A stretch of DNA of 23,757 nucleotides from Pelagophyceae sp. CCMP2097. Its lineage: Eukaryota; Sar; Pelagophyceae. The position numbers were made by a program, and so were the translations under genes. Shown here one piece after another: positions 9,157 through 17,571 of this stretch (positions within the stretch are counted from its first letter, which is position 1; each line of letters begins with the position of its first letter). Below the pieces are notes generated by a model that was given only the letters and a program-made list of their open reading frames with translations, was not told the origin of the DNA and did no database searches. Location of the stretch: positions 141,192-164,948 of the forward strand of contig MU657225.1 of assembly GCA_026770575.1 (NCBI GenBank). Reading direction: 5' to 3'.

Positions 9157-9838
9157 CACCGTAGATCGCGGTTTGATCCTGATAGATAACGTTTTTTCTG
9201 TCGATTCGGATATTCTCAGTGAAACCGAAATATTAACAAAGTTCTATAATAAAACAAATATTGACGAAAAATTATCAATTGTTCAAAATCTGACAGTGTC
9301 CCGTGGTTTGAATCTAATCAATAATGTTGATTCTCTAGAAGATGATATTTTTGATTCAACCCCAAACGCGAATTTATACTACAATAAAACTGAATTAAAT
9401 TCAAGATTTAACTCTTTACCGAATTATACGTACGGTAGAGGAATTATTAAATCTGATAATAATACAGTGTCCATCGGTTCTGACTTCTTCGATAAAAATC
9501 AAAATGCCAATATATATTTAATAAAAACGAAATCAATACTCGTTTAGATATATTACCCCGATTTTCATATGGGGACTATTCGGATCTAACACAGATTTGA
9601 TTAGTATTTACGGAGAGTTTAATAAAAAACTGGAAAATGAATTAATTTATGACAATAAGAGTGAGAATGATACCAAATTAACAAATAAAGTAGAAACATT
9701 TTCTATCGCATGAGGCTTGGATTACGTAAATAATGTGTTATCCCTGAAATATGAGATATTAAGTGAGGTTGTAATTGCTGAACGATATTTTGATAAAAAA
9801 ACCGTAGATAATAACATTTCAGAAAATAAATTCTTTCT
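9157..9838 (+). pseudogene. repeat-built fibre-like protein, virus-like, decayed
   Basis: The protein consists of imperfect repeats of about 43 residues. Each has RGL-x-LI-x-N or RGI, then a DI/DFF block, then a Y-NKT/NE block: FYNKTNIDEKL, YYNKTELNSRF, then NKNEINTRLDILP after a frameshift near 9520. A second frameshift near 9573 gives GLFGSNTDLIS and later RYFDKKTVDNN. A TGA at 9711-9713 stands at the conserved Arg of the repeat, so it is most simply a CGA-to-TGA change. Such 'YYNKTE' repeats are known from tail-fibre and stalk-like proteins of phages and algal viruses. AT content is about 68%, against GC-rich surroundings. The gene begins inside a repeat (YTVDRGLILID), so it is 5'-truncated by the copia junction. 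Virus type not determinable; Polinton-like virus or virophage is a guess. Confidence 0.55.
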
Positions 9839-10375
9839 ATGATCAGAAAAGAATTCGAGCGAGCAGTATCATCAGCAACAAGTGGAATACGTTACGATGT
9901 TGATAGTGCGGCTCTTAGTAGTATAAATGTTTTGAATGAAGTTCGAAAATTAACTGACGGTATTTCAATCCGGAATACAGCCGGGTTTGAAAGTTTCTCT
10001 ATGCGATTTTCATCAGATTTTTCTTTTAGAAGTTCGGTATCAACTTTGAGTCAGGTCTCCTTAAATCCATTTACTTTTTACAATAGAACACAGACGCGGG
10101 ATAAAATTATTGAGGAGATCGGCGGGATAATCGGCAAAGAATCGATTTTAAGTACCGTAAGAAAATATTTCCTACGTGATTCAAACGCATTTAAAATGAT
10201 TGGCGATATTCTAACAACTGCATCTAAATCATCTATGAAAGCGTATCAGAATGGCATTGAATTCCGTAAAGGCACATCCTCAATCGGAGCATTCAACCTG
10301 TTTTTTGATACAGATTATTTTAATGTTTTATGTGGTATAAAAGACAATGTTCCGAATGTTTTAATTTCCAAGTAA
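9839..10375 (+). CDS. unrecognised virus-like protein, likely downstream part of the fibre gene
   Basis: This is the longest intact frame of the AT-rich island: 178 codons starting MIRKEFERAVSSATS and ending NVPNVLISK. The start overlaps the last codon of the upstream fibre frame (ATGA), so it is either a coupled gene or the same protein after a frameshift. It is rich in Ser/Asn/Ile with regular hydrophobic spacing and no signal peptide or membrane segment. GIEFRKGTSSIGAFNLFFD suggests a beta-rich domain. No family is recognised. Codon use (A/T-ending) is unlike the host-like segments of the window. Confidence 0.5.
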   Translation: MIRKEFERAVSSATSGIRYDVDSAALSSINVLNEVRKLTDGISIRNTAGFESFSMRFSSDFSFRSSVSTLSQVSLNPFTFYNRTQTRDKIIEEIGGIIGKESILSTVRKYFLRDSNAFKMIGDILTTASKSSMKAYQNGIEFRKGTSSIGAFNLFFDTDYFNVLCGIKDNVPNVLISK

Positions 10376-10381
10376 AAAAAG

Positions 10382-10738
10382 TTGGAAATTTTTGCGGTCG
10401 GTCGATGGTTTGTACGTCGAAACACAAAAAATAAAATGGTTTTTATACCTTATGATGATACAAACGTAAACATCACTTGGAATGATCGTGGATCTGTGGA
10501 GGATGTCTCCAAACAAAGGTTAAATAGTGTCAAAAATCTAAAATTTCTCGATTATCGGATACATTTTACACCTCGGAATTTTCTCTTAGATCATCGACAA
10601 ACCCAGTTCATTTCAACAGAAGGAAAGGCACTCCAATTCTTTGATGTTGAATTAAAAAACTCAAATTATGATGTTAGAATGGAATTCAGTATCGTCATAT
10701 ATATGGCAGTGTACATATTTTTGTTGTTGTCTTAGTAA
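10382..10738 (+). CDS. unrecognised virus-like protein, C-terminal part of the same unit
   Basis: The frame has no ATG at its beginning; a TTG at 10382 or a frameshift from the preceding gene (gap of six bases after its TAA) would supply the entry. It carries GRWFVRRNTKNKMVFIPYDD, then TWNDRGSVEDVSKQRLNS and LDYRIHFTPRNFLLDHRQTQ, which look like a folded beta-rich domain. The last 12 residues are hydrophobic (YMAVYIFLLLS). The three plus-strand frames are probably pieces of one long structural protein. Conservation is not recognisable by eye. Confidence 0.4.
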
Positions 10739-10784
10739 TATGATGAGATTTTTAATTAAGAATAAATATTTATTATTTATTATT

Positions 10785-11109
10785 TTATATAGAGGACTCG
10801 TCGGTGTTCCATTCAATAGTTTTTCCTTCTATTTTTTCTAATTTCGAGATTACTATAGTGTACTTCTTAGGACGTAAAGCCTTCGTTACCGTATCGCGTC
10901 TTTTTAGATAGTAATATAGTTATTGACGTGATGTTATCGGATTTTCTACACATCTAATCATATCAACATGCGTTTTATAATCCTAATTTAAGATTACATT
11001 ACCAGAGTCGTCTTTCATCTCGATATTCCAATGATTTTTTTAAAAATTTGCGTTCCTTGGGTTCGACTTTCATCATTTCACAGTTTTGGGTTTCAGTCAG
11101 TTCGTACAT
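10785..11109 (-). pseudogene. small AT-rich gene, convergent to the fibre unit, broken
   Basis: ATG at 11107-11109 opens MYELTETQNCEMMKVEPKER. One frameshift in a run of A near 11045 leads to HWNIEMKDDSGNVILN, then an in-frame TAG, then YKTHVDMIRCVENP, an in-frame TAA, then LKRRDTVTKALRPKKYTIVI and ...EWNTDESSI with a stop at 10785-10787. All parts after the frameshift are in one frame, so this was a gene of about 108 codons. Its end faces the end of the fibre unit with 46 bases between, a compact convergent layout as in small DNA viruses. Function unknown. It is shorter per open stretch than usual gene-finder limits and easy to miss. Confidence 0.5.
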
Positions 11110-11348
11110 CTATATATCTATAGATAACATATTATTAAAGCCATTTGACGCATCATTTTTATTCAAAAAAAATATTTTTGAGTTATTTTTTTAAAAACAT
11201 TTTTACCTTTTTTAAATCGTCAATATGTCATGTTTTCTAAATATGAAAAATGTTTTCTTCTACCATTTTCCGAAGTAATTATTTATCTATGGGGTATACC
11301 CCTCTTATCTTTTAAGATTTTCTCGTATAAATTTATTTTTTTTAAAGT

Positions 11349-11638
11349 TTGACGCCTAAAACAATCCAACAATATGAAACAATATTTGATATAGAGGGAG
11401 ATTATATTATTGGAAAAGAGTTCTTATACTTATAAATTATGAAGAAAATGGACGTATCGATATGAATATCAGAGAACGTGTTCACAGGATTAAAGAATTA
11501 CTTAATATCAGAGAACGTGTTTGTAAAATTAAAAAAAAATCACTGAAAGAATTAAATAAATTATTTTTCTCGACTTTATCAAATGATTACATGCCTACTT
11601 TTGAATCCTATAAACCATTTCATATTTTTTCTAATTAG
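11349..11638 (+). pseudogene. small AT-rich gene with a duplicated NIRERV motif, one frameshift
   Basis: From about 11349 (TTG; no ATG) the frame gives TIQQYETIFDIEGDYIIGKE and FLYL, then a TAA. Shifting frame near 11440 gives NYEENGRIDMNIRERVHR, and the frame is then open to a TAG at 11636-11638. An intact ATG-started frame of 58 codons exists at 11462-11638. A 17-bp sequence (ATATCAGAGAACGTGTT) occurs twice, giving the repeated NIRERV. The C-terminus is Lys-rich, then aromatic. Nothing identifies the family. Confidence 0.4.
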
Positions 11639-11951
11639 ATGTATCATTTTCTTATCTTGATTTTTGTTTAAATTCAAATTTAAAAACCAGAGATTTTTTT
11701 TATATATTTATTTTATCAATTGAGGAGAGATCCTTTTGATCCCTTCCTCGACTTTATGTGATCATTTTCTATCATTTTAATTGTACATGTCACATTTTCA
11801 AATCCTATAAACCATTTCTATTTTTCCTTTTTGTACGTGTGTCATTTTAAACCCATTTTTTTAAATTCAAAATAAAATCAGCAAATTAATAATAATTTTA
11901 TCAATTTTATCAATTGAGGAGAGATGAGGAGAGATCCTTTTGACCCTTATG
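11568..11951. repeat. AT-rich tandem duplication, unit about 180-200 bp
   Basis: 11568-11748 and 11749-11951 share order and sequence: CTCGACTTTAT, then TCCTATAAACCATTTC, then a T-rich stretch, then TCAATTGAGGAGAGATCC TTTTGA. The second copy has an internal GAGGAGAGAT duplication. The unit overlaps the end of the small gene at 11349-11638. It may be a terminal or regulatory repeat of the virus-like DNA; no function is visible. From 11952 to 12114 nothing more is seen. Confidence 0.65.
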
Positions 11952-12114
11952 TAATCATTTCAAAGGTTGAGGGGAGACACCGTCGAACCTCCCTCAGTAG
12001 AATCACTAATGGGAATCTCAGCGGGTTTTACCCAAATCTTAGAATGTTTTGTTCTCTTTCCCACCAATTGTTCCCTTTTTTTTTGATTTGAGATAAATTC
12101 TGAGAAATCCTGAG

Positions 12115-12758
12115 TACTGGGGGGCTCAGCCAACTTCCCAATTTTCAATACGCGGGGAACCTTTTTAATATTTCGTAGTACGACTTCTGTGGTCGGGGAA
12201 TATTTAAAATTTTGTGGACTTTTCTAAATTTAGGAAAAACAAAATTGAAACTTTGAACTAGTGCAAACGCATGGAAACACGTCAATTTGGACGTACAAGT
12301 GACGCAAGTTGGAGCGACGATTCTCCAACTCGAACCACGCCACGGAGCGCAGTGGCTTTCGGCCGCGCGACAGCCCTTCGTCGTCGCCAACAGGCTCGCG
12401 GGCGGGTGCGCGAGTGGGCGGCTTTGGCCCGCCCAGATCTCGTCCATACAATCGGGAGCAAGCCGCTCGACCAGAGGGTACAGACTGCCGAGCACCTAGC
12501 GACTGCCAAGCACCTAGAGGCGTTGTGAAACGGGTTGTCCTGGGGAGGCTGGGGAGGAAGGGCGGGGAGCTGGGGAGGAAGGGCAAAAATCTGTAGAGCG
12601 AAAGACATTTTCAATTTTTGGCGGGAAGTCTGATCTTTTGGTGTTGAGGTTCAGCCTTCGGGATTTTCGTACTTGCTACTTTCCCCCTTTATTTTTTTCC
12701 AACTTCGATTTTTGGCGCGGGGAATTGGCGATTCGGGAAAATGGCTGAGCCACCAGTA
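12115..12758. mobile_element. non-autonomous TIR element, family A copy 1, TA duplication
   Basis: The ends are CTGGGGGGCTCAGCCAACTT (12117) and the inverse of CTGGTGGCTCAGCCATTTTC (ending 12756), flanked by TA at 12115-12116 and 12757-12758. It is 640 bp long. Both subterminal parts match copy 2 at 18443-18841 (for example the TCTGTGGNCGGG and GGCGGGAAGT stretches), but the middle differs: 12245-12612 is a GC-rich segment absent from copy 2. The TA target points to a Tc1/mariner-like family (inference). Confidence 0.88.
12245..12612 (+). other. GC-rich segment held inside the family A element, possibly captured
   Basis: Base composition jumps from AT-rich to about 60% GC exactly inside the TIR element and returns before the right subterminal region. 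A plus-strand frame (VQVTQVGATILQLEPRHGAQ and on, to about 12499) has coding-like composition but no start or recognised domain. The other frames are open too. Copy 2 has unrelated AT-richer sequence at this place. This is the pattern of a Pack-type element that has picked up host DNA. Confidence 0.5.
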
Positions 12759-12783
12759 GAATCAACGCGGGTTTTACGCAAAT

Positions 12784-12911
12784 TCTCAAAAACTTCAAAA
12801 ACTTCAAAATCCAAAAATCCAATAATCCAATAATCCAAAAAAATCGGAAAACTTCAAAATCGAAAAATCGAAAAATCGAAAATCGAAAAATCGAAAAACT
12901 TCAAAATCGCA
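12784..12911. repeat. A-rich short tandem repeats
   Basis: Successive runs of AAAAACTTC, AAAATCCA/ATAATCCA and AAAATCG units, several copies each and imperfect. Simple sequence adjoining the right end of the family A element; no coding capacity. Confidence 0.85.
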
Positions 12912-12987
12912 ATAAGCCCAAAATGACCAAATGGATTAGGATTTCAATTTACTTTCATAGGAAAAAAAAAAAGATCCCGTATCTCTA

Positions 12988-13455
12988 TGGGGGGGGGAAG
13001 TTGCGGTATATATACCGGGCCCCACAATCACCTTCAAGGATAATGATCCCGGAGAACCCCCTTTTGCCCCCAGCGGGTCATCACGGGTTATGGGCCCAGG
13101 CTAATGGGCCCACGTACACAATCACTTGCGAATGGTCTCGGGTTCGATTCCCGCAGGGGGCACTCAATTTTGGCGAGTGTTTTACCCTGGTAAGCCTCCA
13201 CTTCCCAGCGGCCGCGTGTCCAAGACAATCAGTAAGCCCGCCCCGCGGCAACAGGATCAAGACCTGCAGTAAGGCCGCCACCGGTGCCGGACCAAGGCCC
13301 GTTGTATTATCGTATTCTGTCTTTCTCCACGCTAAACCTCCCGTTCCTACGGTATGCGTGTGGGGGAGCGTTGCGGTATATATACCGGACCCCACAATCA
13401 CCTCCAAGGATAATGATCCGATGAATCCCCTTTTGCCCCCAGCGGGTCATCACGG
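12988..13455 (+). repeat. tRNA-like repeat unit, A-B-A layout, copy 1
   Basis: A block of about 90 bp occurs twice in direct orientation (12988-13086 and 13360-13455, period 370), around a body of about 275 bp. The block contains the perfect palindrome CGGTATATATACCG, then CCACAATCACC, AAGGATAATGATCC and GCCCCCAGCGGGTCATCACG. The first block runs into a tRNA-like sequence with a pol III B-box. A second copy with the same A-B-A layout lies at 23108-23528 in reverse orientation. It could be a 370-bp tandem repeat present as 1.25 units or a SINE-like unit. The open frames across it are by-products. Confidence 0.7.
13066..13162 (+). other. tRNA-like sequence with pol III B-box
   Basis: It starts GCCCCCA and ends AGGGGGCA, so six of seven acceptor pairs form (the seventh is A-A). 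A T-arm with loop TTCGATT is flanked by CGGG/CCCG. GGTTCGATTCC (13141-13151) is a canonical B-box. The D- and anticodon arms do not fold in a standard way, and this copy has 13 extra bases relative to the 84-nt copy at 23379-23462, apparently from a duplicated ATGGGCCC. I read it as the tRNA-derived head of a repeat, not a working tRNA. Confidence 0.6.
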
Positions 13456-14622
13456 TCAAGGCCGATAACGCGGAACCCAATAATCGGCTCTGGCCGTTGG
13501 TCGAGGACTGTACACGGGCACATGTCGCCGACGAACAGCGACGGTAAACTTGGAAGAGTGGGCGCGTCGATGGCGACCATCGCAGGAGACGTGGATGCCG
13601 ACGTCGCCTTCTTGGGCGTGCGGCAGTCCTTCGCGACGTGGCCCTGCTTGTCACAGTTAAAGCAGTGCCGTTCGTCTGGTCGCGCCGGCCGCTTGTCCGC
13701 GGGCGGATAAAACCGCACTGGCACAGCGCCACCGAGCTTCCAGGCGCGGTTCGTAGGCTTGGACGGGCACGCTGCGAGGTCGTGCCCAGCTTTCCAGCAA
13801 AACGCGCGCACGTTACGCGCAAAGTCGCCCGGCGTTGAGCAACTGCCCGGAAGGTGGCCGCCGCCGAAGCACACCGAGCAACGCGGCACAGGCTCGACCG
13901 GGCGTGGCAAAGCGAAGCGCAACGCAGCGCCGGCGGTCGAACGCGGATACGATGAAATCTCACTCATCGCCACGATAACGTGCGCACCGGAAGACTTGTT
14001 GTCGAGCGACTTCTCGCGCGCGACGAGGCGGATGCGCGAGAGCATCGCATAAAGCGTGGCGTTTTCGTCGTCGAGTTAAGCGTCGTAAAAGGTACTCAAA
14101 TGCCGCCGGGGAAATGCCGTTGTGCGGCGCAATGCCGTCGACGACTGCGAGCCGCAAGTCGGCCAGTGCGTTTGCGTTAGATCCAATAAGCAGGCTGGGG
14201 CGCTGCGCCTCTGCCGTGTAACGCGCGCCAGACGGGAAGCCGCGCCATTGTAAAGCTGCAATCTTAAGTTTGAGTGCACGCCGCGCGCGTACCCCCGCCA
14301 AGGTGTGGCCACACGACTCGGCGAGCGCGAACCACGCGTCACGGCCGTTCGTCGCGTCGCGGACGAGACGGAACGAGTCGAGCTGAGTCGTCGAACGCAG
14401 CACGCGTAAAAGCAAAGCACACACCGCGGCGGCAGCCGTAAGCATGGTTGCGTCATTGCCGGTCGTCGAGGGAACCATCGCAGACGCGAGAGGGGGCTCA
14501 ACCGTGACCAAACGCACTTTGTATTCGTCGAAGTGCTCGCGGTCCGCAGCGTCATCGTGCGTCGCCGAGAAGAAGCCACGCTTCCACGCCTTCATAAAGG
14601 CGTCGAACATGGTCGCAACCAT
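13456..14622 (-). pseudogene. copia gag with zinc knuckles, one frameshift
   Basis: ATG at 14620-14622 opens MVATMFDAFMKAWKRG and an alpha-helical capsid-like region (frame to about 14060). A frameshift there leads to DDENATLYAMLSRIRLV and the nucleocapsid. Three CCHC-type knuckles occur: CSVCFGGGHLPGSC and CFNCDKQGHVAKDC are complete, while the middle one (FCWKAGHDLAAC) has Arg in place of its first Cys. The protein then runs PEPIIGFRVIGLD, where the protease should start, and meets the foreign block at 13455. Family role: packaging of the element's RNA into virus-like particles. Confidence 0.88.
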
Positions 14623-14979
14623 CGTAGTCGCAGCGCGAAAGGCAGCGTGATCTGCGCGGGTCCGAATCCACGGGTGCGTCTTGGACGAATTGGACCGCGG
14701 CGGGCTACGCGCACACGGTCAAACACTATGCGGTTGTGGACTCGCTTGGCGCAGTCACACAGTAAGACGGGCTCGTCAGCGACGATGCCCGTGCAGCGGC
14801 AGCTGCAGCAAAGCCCCGAAGCGTGAACACGCGTCGGGTGTGCCTCCGGTGCCACCTACCTTGAGATGGGCACTATAGCACGAAGAGTTCTGCGCACGTA
14901 CGTGACGCGCGCGAACCGAGTACGTTGATCGTAGGTGTGAGTCTCACACGCGCACGAGCAGCGTCGTAGGAACCATAAC
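14623..14979 (-). other. copia 5' leader between LTR and gag
   Basis: About 357 bases separate the 5' LTR from the gag ATG. On the element strand TGGTTCCTACGACG lies about four bases from the LTR, where a primer-binding site beginning TGG is expected, but I cannot match it to a particular tRNA 3' end. Open frames here have no recognised content. Confidence 0.5.
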
Positions 14980-15142
14980 CGTAGATAAGGAGAGGAGAAG
15001 GAGAGTAGTTTATTATTCTGTATTCTGCTTCTGTGGAGTTTCGGGATATTTGGTATTCAAGTTCTTGTTTTGGGTTTCGGGTTTCGGAGTTCGGGTCGAT
15101 AGGAAATCGCCAGTCGGGTGTCCTGATAGGAAATCCATTGTG
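14980..15142 (-). repeat. copia 5' LTR
   Basis: The direct repeat partner of 5290-5447, with a 6-bp insertion (CTTCTG) and about eight substitutions. Its outer end ...CCATTGTG is followed by TTTTC (15143-15147), matching the bases before the other LTR. Its inner end reads CGTAG where the partner has TGTAG, so one terminal base has mutated. Confidence 0.9.
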
Positions 15143-15147
15143 TTTTC

Positions 15148-16803
15148 TTCAAACGACAGAATTGCGTCTTCTTCACCTTATCGACGCAGAGACACCCACT
15201 ATGGCACAGCGTGTGCCCCCTCACTTTTGCCGAAATCTTGTTGTAGTCTGTATGAACCCGCTGTAAAAGTGCCAGGTCCGGAACAAAATCTGGAGGTGGG
15301 ACACCGGCCGCAGAGACGGGGAACCCGGGCGGAAAGAAGCATTGCAGAGGATTCTTGTCGTAGGGGCGCACGTCCGATTCGACGCGGGTCGGACGCCGAG
15401 CGGCAGTATCCCACAAGGTGCTGGTTGAATCGATGTGGATAGAATACCAAAGCGCACACTCGGAGGCAATAACAAAATCTCGGGCTTTAGCCGTCATGTT
15501 TGCCGCGAGGTCCTCGTTCGACAATGGGGGGTGGTTCGAATCATCGGAATTTACAGAAGCGGCATCACAATCACCGGGCGAGGAGGAACGCTCATCCTTT
15601 ACTTCGTCCAGAATACGACGAAGGCATGAGAGATTCGGTGCTTCAGACCGCTCGCCAACGTCGAGCCAACGGAAACTGTGTGCGTGAATCGAATAACGCC
15701 ACTGATGCTCGTACCTCGCCCACCACTCGCAGGGCTTCAGGTTGGATAGTCTCTCAAAATATCTCCTGCTTCTCGTGGAAGAACCAAACCGCAATGTGAG
15801 GATACTCGGCGAGATTTGCGCAACGGCGTTTATACGCGGCGCCTGCAGTAATACCTTGTAAAAATGGGTCACGCGAATCCCCGAGCCCGGCCCAATAAAC
15901 GATGAGTTTGTGGAGGACGGGGCAGTGAGCATCGGCAAAGCTCTGGGTGTCGTAAAAGGCCGCCGGGCGAAGCTGTTCGAACGCGCATTCGAGCTCCACT
16001 TTCCTCTGGTTCCAAAACTGCAGGGAATTAGGATTTTTGCCAGTCCAGCGTGAAATATCTATTCTCCAATTCGGCCTTTTCCTTGGGCGACAACAAGTCA
16101 ATGTCCTCGGCGCAATTTAGGCTATCTAACTTCGCCGACTTCTTAGTAAATGCCAGGCCGACGCCGAGGGTTTTTGCGCGCATGACAACATTAGCAGCAT
16201 GACCTCGAAAGATATGATCCCGGGTCACGACCATGCTCGACTCATTCGCAATCCACTTAAGCCACAAGTCGAAGCCAATGGGCTTCAACCTCTTGGTATT
16301 CGGGTCGCCCATGCCAAAAGGGAATGTACGGGTGACAGAAAGCGAAACCTCTTTCTATTCGCTCACGATGGTACCGCCCTTGCCTACTTCAAATTTATCA
16401 TTCTTGACGACGGGAAAGGGACCCTTCAGCTCGGACATGCGATTCAAACCGACCGCTTCCGTCGGGCGGAATCCACCAGGAATTTACGAGTGGCCCAGCT
16501 TCATGATATCCTTGTTCGTTTCAAAAACTCGAATTCACGGCACGGCATCGCGGCTAAATGCATGATTTCTCGTTGCATTTTCAACTCCAACGCTTCGTTC
16601 GTTTCGACCGCGGGATCGTCGACGTCGACTTCCATGTCATGCGCGGACGCAATGCCCCTTTGAACGAGGAACTCAGCGAGCCGAGCTCGTTAGGGGCATC
16701 GAGTCGACGACGGCCTCGCCCTGCGCATGGCCAGTTATCAAGCCGGCGAGATCGGGGATTTGAACCGCAACATCGAATTCCTTCTCGAGATTTAGTAATG
16801 CGG
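15148..16803 (-). pseudogene. Helitron Rep domain (Helitron_like_N) and post-Rep Cys region
   Basis: In order: EFDVAVQIPDLAGLITGHAQ (about 16780); RTFPFGMGDPN, the 'aFPtLFp.GkGDP' box (about 16310); FDLWLKWIANES and RDHIFRGHAANVVMRAK; AAFYDTQSFADAHCPVLHKL, the Helitron 'p.fF.T.sfaD.hWp.L' box; NLAEYPHIAVWFFHEK; YEHQWRYSIHAHSFRWLD with the HxH of the HUH nuclease at 15678-15686; then HTLCHSGCLCVDKVKKTQFC. At least two stops and three frameshifts interrupt it (one at about 15775). The left end is the TTTTC duplication of copia, the right end the TGCGG next to the 3-kb TIR element. Family role: single-strand nicking and joining in rolling-circle transposition. Confidence 0.9.
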
Positions 16804-16828
16804 CGAAAAAGGTTGTAGAAAATCTTGA

Positions 16829-17469
16829 AGCCAGGTGACGTTGGGCGGCGCGACGCTGGGCGACGCGACGCTGAACGACACGACGCTGGACGGCAAAAGG
16901 TTGTAGAAAATCTTGAAAAGGCTGCAGACAATCCCGAGGCGGTCGGGGGGAAATCTTGAGGAGACTGGAGAAAATCGTACGATCTGCATCAAACCCTCAC
17001 TTCTACAACCACGGACCTCCAGTTCGCAATAGACCTCCCGCAATTAGAGCCCCACCCAGGGTGGATTTTAAGCAAGCGAGCAAGGCCTCGCGAAGACGAC
17101 GGTCGAGGTCTTGACCTTTCTCGACGAGGGCGACTTCGCGGCTTCTTCCCTTACAAGATGGTTTCGCCAAGGAAGTCAAGTTATTTTTTTTTGGCAAATT
17201 TGAAACGGTCTTTCGAGGTACAGTTACCGGGGTCGCATGCAGCGCGCCGAGGCGCCTCCGGCCGTCTCGTGTGAACTTTGGCATGTCTTCTATGGGCTGA
17301 GAAATTCGATTTGGCGACTTTGGCGAGGGCCGTTACCATCCAAGGGAGACCTCGGATTTTCGTTCACCCGGCGCCGATGGCCGCGTACGGCCGTGTGTAA
17401 GAAGCTACGTCGAGCAACCACCGAAATACCTGACCTAAAAAGCCCGGGGCTGTCACCAAGAAGCTACAG
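16829..17469. other. left part of the 3-kb element: repeats, no clear gene
   Basis: Three tandem 15-16-bp units of CGACGCTGGGCGACG type lie at 16848-16893, followed by a second copy of the terminal motif. A minus-strand frame at 17003-17284 starts with ATG and gives 93 codons (MPKFTRDGRRRLGALHATPV...), rich in Lys/Arg/Leu with a Gly-rich hydrophobic end; it could be real but has no recognisable domain. A T run lies at 17183-17191. Confidence 0.35.
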
Positions 17470-17571
17470 TTGACCCGCATTTTCGTATTTTTATTTGATA
17501 TTTTGAAGTTCTCCGCGGCTGCGGATGCGGTTGGGTTGTCTTCTCGCGTCCTTTTGCTAGCGGCGGCGACG

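Larger units (their letters stand above)
9156..13455. other. composite insertion inside the copia protease
   Basis: Copia coding stops at 9155 and resumes at 13456, with the gag-side protein ending ...GFRVIGLD, where protease DSG would begin. The block between is not copia: an AT-rich virus-like island (about 9157-11960), a family A TIR element (12115-12758), A-rich simple repeats, and a tRNA-like unit that abuts the right junction. I found no clear target duplication around the whole block, so several events, or one event with deletion, are possible. Confidence 0.8.
5290..15142 (-). mobile_element. Ty1/copia LTR retrotransposon, interrupted and decayed
   Basis: The element has two LTRs of about 160 bp in direct orientation (5290-5447 and 14980-15142). 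Internal minus-strand domains follow the order gag, protease, integrase, RT, RNase H, which is the copia order. It is flanked by TTTTC (5285-5289 and 15143-15147), a 5-bp duplication typical of the group. Without the block at 9156-13455 it would be about 5.55 kb, normal for copia. Coding is broken by at least three frameshifts and one in-frame TAA. LTR differences (about eight or nine substitutions plus 6-bp and 1-bp indels) show it is not a recent insertion. It lies inside the Helitron Rep gene. Confidence 0.93.

Noticed and set aside
9711..9713. TGA read as Trp (recoded, mitochondria-like code) in the fibre gene
   Set aside because: The other repeat units have Arg before Gly at this position; a CGA-to-TGA change explains it, and the gene has frameshifts anyway.
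13066..13162. Functional tRNA gene
   Set aside because: The D- and anticodon arms do not fold, the acceptor has a mismatch and the two copies differ in length by 13 nt.
13081..13407. Minus-strand ORF with GNRTRD motif as a protein gene
   Set aside because: GNRTRD-like text is the typical antisense translation of a tRNA B-box; it lies in the tRNA-like repeat. The same holds for 23130-23450.
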